From contig JAACEH010000076.1 in NCBI GenBank assembly GCA_011682595.1, forward strand, positions 1-10,648: 10,648 bases of DNA, read 5' to 3'. Below are positions 7,266-10,648 of the stretch, piece by piece (position 1 is the first letter of the stretch; each line of letters begins with the position of its first letter). The position numbers were made by a program, and so were the translations under genes. The stretch comes from Anaerolineaceae bacterium (GTDB taxonomy: Bacteria; Planctomycetota; Phycisphaerae; FEN-1346; JAACEH01). Under the pieces are notes generated by a model. It was not told where the DNA came from and made no database searches. It worked only from the letters and a program-made list of their open reading frames with translations.

Positions 7266-7322
7266 CCGCAAGAGTGCCAGAATCCGTAATCACCCACTGC
7301 TACACTTCCAATCGATCAGGCC

Positions 7323-7350
7323 TTGATTTCCAATGCCGCTAGGCTAGAAT
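7323..7350 (+). promoter_or_regulatory. Promoter of tRNA-Ile2
   Basis: TTGATT (7323-7328) and TAGAAT (7345-7350), 16-base spacing, 28 bases before the mature tRNA 5' end. A short 5' leader would be removed by RNase P. Confidence 0.6.
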
Positions 7351-7378
7351 GTCAGACTCGGGAAAGCATCCCCGAACA

Positions 7379-7455
<77 letters not shown>

Positions 7456-7556
7456 GAAACCGATGCGCTGGCAGGCCCGCCCGCAGATACCATGGGCAAC
7501 TTGACCACCGCTTTCTCTTGCCCCGCCGCTGGTTTACACGAAGGACCCTCAGAACC

Positions 7557-8198
7557 ATGACCACCAAAACCGGCTGCAGCGGCGGCGGCGGCGGGACTCA
7601 TCGGGCGATTCTTCTCGTCGGGCCGACCGGCTCGGGGAAAACGCCGCTCGGCGAGTGTCTCGAGCGCAAGGGGCTGGGTGGCGCCCGGTGCCTGCATTTT
7701 GATTTCGGCGTCCACCTTCGCCGCGCCGCCGAAAGCGACAAGCCACACGGCCGGCTGACAGCGAACGACCTGGCTGTCACAAGAGCGGTCCTCGAAAGCG
7801 GGGCTCTGCTTGAGGACCACCAGTTTCACATCGCCAGGAAGATCCTCCGGGACTTTCTTGACCGGCGGCACATCGGCGGCAACGATCAGGTAGTGCTCAA
7901 CGGTCTGCCGCGGCACGTCGGCCAGGCCAGAGACATCGAATCAATCGTAACCGTCGAGCTGGTCGTTGAATTGGTCTGCAGGCCGGAGGTCGTCCTGAAG
8001 CGTATCCGCACAAACGCTGGCGCCGACCGCACCGGCCGCAGCGACGACGACATCGAGTCGATCACCCGCCGCCTGGCAACTTTCCGGCAACGAACCGCGC
8101 TTCTGGTGGAGCACTATCGCCGCGGCGGCATGGTCATCCAAACCATCAAGGTCGGCCCCTCGACGACAGCCGATGAAATGTGGTACGATCTTGAATGA
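7557..8198 (+). CDS. Nucleoside-monophosphate-kinase-like P-loop protein
   Basis: A 213-residue cytoplasmic P-loop protein resembling the adenylate kinase family, which moves phosphate from ATP to an NMP. A Gly-rich N-terminus (9-13) precedes Walker A GPTGSGKTPLG (22-32). HFDFGVHLR (48-55) sits where the NMP-binding helix is expected. LNGLPRHVGQA (114-124) corresponds to the LDGFPRT-QA motif of adenylate kinases. RIR (149-151) and RTGRSDD (158-164) give the arginines of a short lid. The sequence RLATFRQRTALLVEHYR (172-188) matches the family's C-terminal helix. The P-loop differs from the usual GxPGxGKGT of adenylate kinase, so the substrate is uncertain. I start at ATG 7557 (GAAGGA 11 bases upstream). 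An upstream ATG at 7518 has no such site. The gene lies 101 bases after the tRNA and may share its transcript. Confidence 0.75.
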   Translation: MTTKTGCSGGGGGTHRAILLVGPTGSGKTPLGECLERKGLGGARCLHFDFGVHLRRAAESDKPHGRLTANDLAVTRAVLESGALLEDHQFHIARKILRDFLDRRHIGGNDQVVLNGLPRHVGQARDIESIVTVELVVELVCRPEVVLKRIRTNAGADRTGRSDDDIESITRRLATFRQRTALLVEHYRRGGMVIQTIKVGPSTTADEMWYDLE

Positions 8199-8280
8199 AC
8201 AGCGGTGATCAAAGGGCAGCGGGGAAGGGGGCGGGTTTATGAGATGGACTTGAAGGCCGCGCCGTGGCCACCAAACTGCT

Positions 8281-8304
8281 GCTGCCAGCCACCGAAATGG
8301 CAGC
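8281..8304. terminator. Hairpin between the kinase-like gene and the restriction-modification unit
   Basis: GCTGCCA-N10-TGGCAGC is a perfect 7-bp stem in the 172-base gap between two convergent genes. No T-tract follows on either strand, so a terminator role is only plausible. The rest of the gap holds nothing else I can support. Confidence 0.3.
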
Positions 8305-8370
8305 GTAAGTAATCGTCCCTGAAAATGGTGGTATGCTTTGCTGCTAGGCAACGTAATGACGGAACGCAAG

Positions 8371-9249
8371 CTAGTACGTGAGCAATAGCCGGTCTGCCAC
8401 TTCCTCCTTCTCAAGACTCTGCCCGTTCATCTGAAAGCGTTTCAACATTGATCGCCCACAATTGACGAGGGCCTCACGCTCAAACAATCCATCAGGAATC
8501 GGCAACTTCAACAACTTGCTTTCAGTGCGTTTCTTGCCGTCAATGCTAAGCGCGACGTATACCCCCCGCGCCTTGCACCGGCCGATCACCTGAAGCAGAT
8601 GCTCCAAGCTGAAATCCTGTGCGCCATAAAGAATGGCCTGACTGTGCGAATATGGAGGGTCGCAATAGACCAGGTCGCCTGGCGTCGCCATGTCCATGGC
8701 ATGTTCATAATCCAGCAAGAGGAATTCCGTATGTATCGTGCGGTGGCGCCACTCATCAACTCGCTTTGCGAACTTGACCGGGCTGATGGGCCTGTGAATC
8801 CCACATGGAGTTGACATGTGCCCATCGTCTTTCCTGAACCGCACAACGCCGCCGTAACATGAACGGCACAAGAACAGTAAGTCGGCTCCGTTCGGCTGCA
8901 CATTATATGATGCTTTGATGCGTTCATATTCTTCCTGGGGATTTCCGCTCATGAAAAGATTCCACCTTTCGGCGTACCATTCCTTCAGCAATTCAGGGGC
9001 AAGTTGCAGCGTGGCCCAGATTTCCATCAGAGGAGGGAAGCAATCCGAACCGACGGCCTTGGCTGGTGCCAGCGTGGCGAGCACAGCACCAGTCCCCAGA
9101 AACGGCTCGAAGTAGGTGCCGTAATCGACAGGAAAATAGGACGCTATTTCACAGGCAAACCGTTGCTTGTTGCCCACCCACTTGAGCAACTGGCGTGTGA
9201 ATGGCTTTACAGGTTTGACACCAGGTTCCTTGAAGAGGAGTGGCTGCAT
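8371..9249 (-). CDS. DNA N6-adenine methyltransferase, D12 (Dam/EcoRV-like) class
   Basis: 292-residue modification methylase that transfers a methyl group from S-adenosylmethionine to adenine N6 in a target site, protecting host DNA from the linked endonuclease. Motif X KWVGNKQ (23-29), motif I FEPFLGTGA (48-56) and motif IV DPPY (197-200) appear in the order of the alpha/D12 group. The stretch LLFLCRSCYGGVVRF (124-138) resembles the equivalent part of M.EcoRV (LFLNRSC-NG-IRF) as I remember it. The recognition site cannot be read from the sequence. Start ATG 9249 has GAGG 7 bases upstream, and an in-frame TGA lies just before it. The gene is divergent from the regulator-endonuclease operon with a shared control region (9298-9339). 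Its base composition is less GC-rich than uvrA, suggesting transfer. Confidence 0.93.
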   Translation of the reverse strand: MQPLLFKEPGVKPVKPFTRQLLKWVGNKQRFACEIASYFPVDYGTYFEPFLGTGAVLATLAPAKAVGSDCFPPLMEIWATLQLAPELLKEWYAERWNLFMSGNPQEEYERIKASYNVQPNGADLLFLCRSCYGGVVRFRKDDGHMSTPCGIHRPISPVKFAKRVDEWRHRTIHTEFLLLDYEHAMDMATPGDLVYCDPPYSHSQAILYGAQDFSLEHLLQVIGRCKARGVYVALSIDGKKRTESKLLKLPIPDGLFEREALVNCGRSMLKRFQMNGQSLEKEEVADRLLLTY

Positions 9250-9297
9250 TCCTTTGCCTCACATGAAGTCGAGTTTTCGGTGGACCTTTGCTCTTAT

Positions 9298-9326
9298 ACC
9301 ATATCCGGATTTGGGATATGGGTCAA
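9298..9326 (-). promoter_or_regulatory. Methyltransferase promoter
   Basis: TTGACC (9321-9326) and TATGGT (9298-9303) on the minus strand with 17-base spacing. The transcript would start near 9291, about 42 bases before the ATG. The -10 and spacer coincide with the inverted repeat 9299-9321. Confidence 0.6.
9299..9321. promoter_or_regulatory. Candidate operator of the controller protein
   Basis: CCATATCC (9299-9306) and GGATATGG (9314-9321) form a perfect 8-bp inverted repeat with a 7-base centre. It covers the -10 and spacer of the methyltransferase promoter and the -35 (9311-9316) of the regulator promoter. It is the obvious binding site for the dimeric XRE-type regulator encoded next door. 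It does not match the GACT-AGTC controller boxes of the PvuII-like group. Confidence 0.65.
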
Positions 9327-9339
9327 GGCTTGTTAGAAT
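9311..9339 (+). promoter_or_regulatory. Promoter of the regulator-endonuclease operon (leaderless start)
   Basis: TTGGGA (9311-9316), 17-base spacer, extended -10 TG-T-TAGAAT (TAGAAT at 9334-9339). Transcription should begin 7-8 bases after the -10, at or next to the GTG at 9347, so the regulator mRNA would be leaderless. This agrees with the absence of a Shine-Dalgarno before that GTG. Confidence 0.55.
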
Positions 9340-9346
9340 CCTGCGC

Positions 9347-9589
9347 GTGGACAATAACACTTTTAACGATCATCGGCAAGCGCTTCAAGCAATCCTTCGT
9401 GCAGCCCGCGCCGAAGCCCGACTTCGCCAAGCCGATCTGGCTGCCAGATTAGGGCGGCCCCAGTCCTTTGTCAGCAAGTATGAGTCAGGGGAGCGACGAT
9501 TGGACCTCATCGATCTCCAGGCAATATGCAATGCCTTGAAGTTTCCACTTTCAGAACTGGTTCGGCGATTTGAGGAGGCAGTCAAGTGA
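9347..9589 (+). CDS. XRE-family (controller-like) transcription regulator of the restriction-modification unit
   Basis: 80-residue DNA-binding protein, the size of restriction-modification controller (C) proteins. The helix-turn-helix spans about 27-48 (RQADLAARLGRPQSFVSKYESG), followed by the standard XRE helices with LQAICNALKFPLSELV (58-72). It should bind as a dimer to the inverted repeat at 9299-9321 and so control its own operon and the divergent methyltransferase. I start at GTG 9347. Longer in-frame readings from 9167 would run through the promoter and the methyltransferase gene. There is no ribosome-binding site, consistent with a leaderless transcript. Its TGA overlaps the GTG of the endonuclease, implying translational coupling. 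Confidence 0.85.
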   Translation: MDNNTFNDHRQALQAILRAARAEARLRQADLAARLGRPQSFVSKYESGERRLDLIDLQAICNALKFPLSELVRRFEEAVK

Positions 9590-10413
9590 AGCCCGACAAA
9601 CGCTTTCTCAGTCAACCGAGAGAGTTTTGGGCCAATGTAAGGCTCATTGGGCAAGCAACTGGCTACAGTGTTAGAGGAAAGAAACTGGTCAAGGTTCCGA
9701 CGCTTGAGGAAATCCGGTCCGCATTTGATGGCAAGCGATTGCGGCATGACCACCTTGTGAACAAGCGCAACTGCCTGGGCAAGATGCTTCTGGACTATTT
9801 TGAGTACCGAGCAACAATGCTCAACGAATACGTCGAACCACGTCTTATGTCCGCCGGGCAAGCCAAAGCACTCTACAATGAGCTTCGCAAGACCTTCAAG
9901 CCTACTTGCCCAATGCCGATGAACAAGCAGAGAGGAAGGAAGAAAGCCCCTGCCTATCTGACGTGCATCGTCAACATGCTTGTGGAGGCGCATTCCAAGG
10001 GTGCTGAGTGTGATTTTGATCCAAGGGAATTGACCATCGTTACGCGTGACGGTACTCCGTTGCGTACACTTGCCCGAAGGGTAGACGGTGCCTATCCCAG
10101 TGTTACCGACCCGGTAGCTATTTGGGAAATCAAAGAGTACTACCACACGACTACTTTCGGAAGCCGGGTCGCGGACGGCATCTATGAAACGCTGCTTGAT
10201 GGGATGGAGCTTCAGGAGTTGCGAGAGCACGAAGGCGTTGTCGTTCAGCACTACTTGATGATTGATGCGTACTATACGTGGTGGGAATGTGGACGATCTT
10301 ACTTGTGCCGTATATTTGACATGCTTCATATGGGTTACGTCGACGAGGTTTTGTTCGGCAAAGAAGTCGTAGAGCGTTTGCCTGCATTGGTGCGAGCCTG
10401 GGCAAAGGACTAG
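9586..10413 (+). CDS. Probable type II restriction endonuclease (PD-(D/E)xK)
   Basis: 275 residues, no close family recognised by name. The likely nuclease core is RRVDGAYP...IWEIKEYY: Asp168 (or Asp175), Glu181 and Lys183 fit the PD-(D/E)xK pattern, followed by TTTFGSRVADGIYE (188-201), which could be the conserved helix after the core. A Lys/Arg-rich stretch (113-120) and an N-terminal region (1-110) may contact DNA. Context is the main argument: the gene overlaps the controller-like regulator by GTGA, has GAGGAGG 7 bases before the GTG start (9572-9578), and lies beside a D12 adenine methyltransferase. It should cut foreign DNA at the site that methyltransferase protects. Base composition is near 50% G+C in a 60-base sample, well below uvrA. 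The long minus-strand ORF opposite it has no family features. Confidence 0.75.
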   Translation: MKPDKRFLSQPREFWANVRLIGQATGYSVRGKKLVKVPTLEEIRSAFDGKRLRHDHLVNKRNCLGKMLLDYFEYRATMLNEYVEPRLMSAGQAKALYNELRKTFKPTCPMPMNKQRGRKKAPAYLTCIVNMLVEAHSKGAECDFDPRELTIVTRDGTPLRTLARRVDGAYPSVTDPVAIWEIKEYYHTTTFGSRVADGIYETLLDGMELQELREHEGVVVQHYLMIDAYYTWWECGRSYLCRIFDMLHMGYVDEVLFGKEVVERLPALVRAWAKD

Positions 10414-10448
10414 CCGAATATCAACTCTGGTCGGTTTTGCATCGTGCC

Positions 10449-10461
10449 GCGATGATATCGC
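10449..10461 (+). terminator. Weak terminator-like hairpin after the endonuclease gene
   Basis: GCGAT-GAT-ATCGC, a perfect 5-bp stem with a 3-base loop, followed by a pyrimidine-rich stretch (TCCTTCTCTT). It lies 36 bases after the stop, between convergent genes. It is small, so support is limited. Confidence 0.3.
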
Positions 10462-10523
10462 TCCTTCTCTTGCCATTCTTGAAGTTCTTCCCATTGGTCA
10501 ACGTCCCTTTTTCACATCAATCC

Positions 10524-10648
10524 TCACCGCGACAGGCAGGCGACGGGGAGGTTGAAGCCGTCGCGGTTGCGGGCGTGGGTTTCCAGGAGGTCCAGGGCCC
10601 GGCTGGTGACCAGCGAAGAGAAACCGAAGCGGTTGCGGATGGCGTCCA
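10524..10648 (-). CDS. C-terminus of a probable Y-family DNA polymerase (DinB-like), cut by window edge
   Basis: Only the last 40 codons and the TGA (10524-10526) are visible. The peptide contains DAIRNRFGF and, near the end, a NRDGFNLPVACLSR stretch. The first resembles the AIDRIRxRFGF segment and the second the 'RxGFxLRTPxLxR'-type ending of DinB-like translesion polymerases in several phyla. Base composition is GC-rich like glnS and uvrA, marking the return to host-like sequence after the restriction-modification unit. The rest of the gene lies beyond the right edge. The assignment rests on a short segment and could be wrong. Confidence 0.5.
   Translation of the reverse strand, partial: DAIRNRFGFSSLVTSRALDLLETHARNRDGFNLPVACLSR

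Noticed and set aside
6985..7293. Minus-strand ORFs across the three-hairpin repeat
   Set aside because: They run through strong stem-loops and the end of the HDOD-GGDEF gene and have no ribosome-binding site. They are more likely repeat DNA.
10454..10459. GATATC (EcoRV site) in the hairpin after the endonuclease gene, taken as a hint that the system recognises GATATC
   Set aside because: Resemblance of the methyltransferase to M.EcoRV is only partial, and one 6-base site proves nothing about specificity.
9385..10494. 369-codon minus-strand ORF opposite the regulator and endonuclease
   Set aside because: It has no recognisable domain. The plus strand has a helix-turn-helix, a GTGA overlap, a strong ribosome-binding site and an EIK nuclease motif.

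Overview
This 10.6-kb window reads as a piece of a GC-rich bacterial chromosome. A bacterial-type glutaminyl-tRNA synthetase, an HDOD-GGDEF regulator, a small conserved-looking protein of a kind I associate with Planctomycetota, and dispersed GTGCCACC-type intergenic repeats make a planctomycete-like host my best guess. That guess is low-confidence because no taxonomic marker is present. Layout, left to right: (1) The 3' two thirds of glnS enter from the left edge on the plus strand. The gene is broken near its end by a 5-bp tandem duplication (GGCGG twice, 858-867), which splits it into 1-891 and 888-1169. (2) A 462-bp segment (1190-1651) has imperfect 20-bp terminal inverted repeats. It carries a 107-codon basic ORF whose perfect Shine-Dalgarno is mirrored by an upstream exact anti-Shine-Dalgarno copy (12-bp perfect inverted repeat). 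(3) uvrA lies on the minus strand (1763-4603), complete, with its own promoter and several inverted repeats upstream. (4) An 83-aa protein of unknown function (4914-5165, minus) has a good sigma70-type promoter. (5) An HDOD-GGDEF c-di-GMP regulator follows (5449-7068, plus), ending in a T8 terminator. (6) Next come a three-hairpin intergenic repeat (7126-7265), tRNA-Ile2(CAU) with its promoter, and a nucleoside-monophosphate-kinase-like P-loop protein (7557-8198). (7) A compact type II restriction-modification unit occupies about 8371-10413. A D12-class DNA adenine methyltransferase (minus) diverges from an XRE/controller-like regulator that overlaps a PD-(D/E)xK endonuclease by GTGA (plus). 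(8) The C-terminal codons of a probable Y-family DNA polymerase lie at the right edge (minus). How the parts relate: glnS, tRNA-Ile2, uvrA and the polymerase are housekeeping or repair genes. The restriction-modification unit is visibly less GC-rich (a 60-base sample at 10081-10140 has 30 G/C, against 39 in a uvrA sample at 2401-2460) and looks acquired. Its control region is the clearest regulatory logic in the window. Two opposing promoters overlap on one 8-bp inverted repeat (9299-9306/9314-9321), so one bound regulator could switch off methyltransferase transcription and control its own operon, and the regulator mRNA appears leaderless. The hexamer TAGAAT recurs as the apparent -10 element of four independent promoters.
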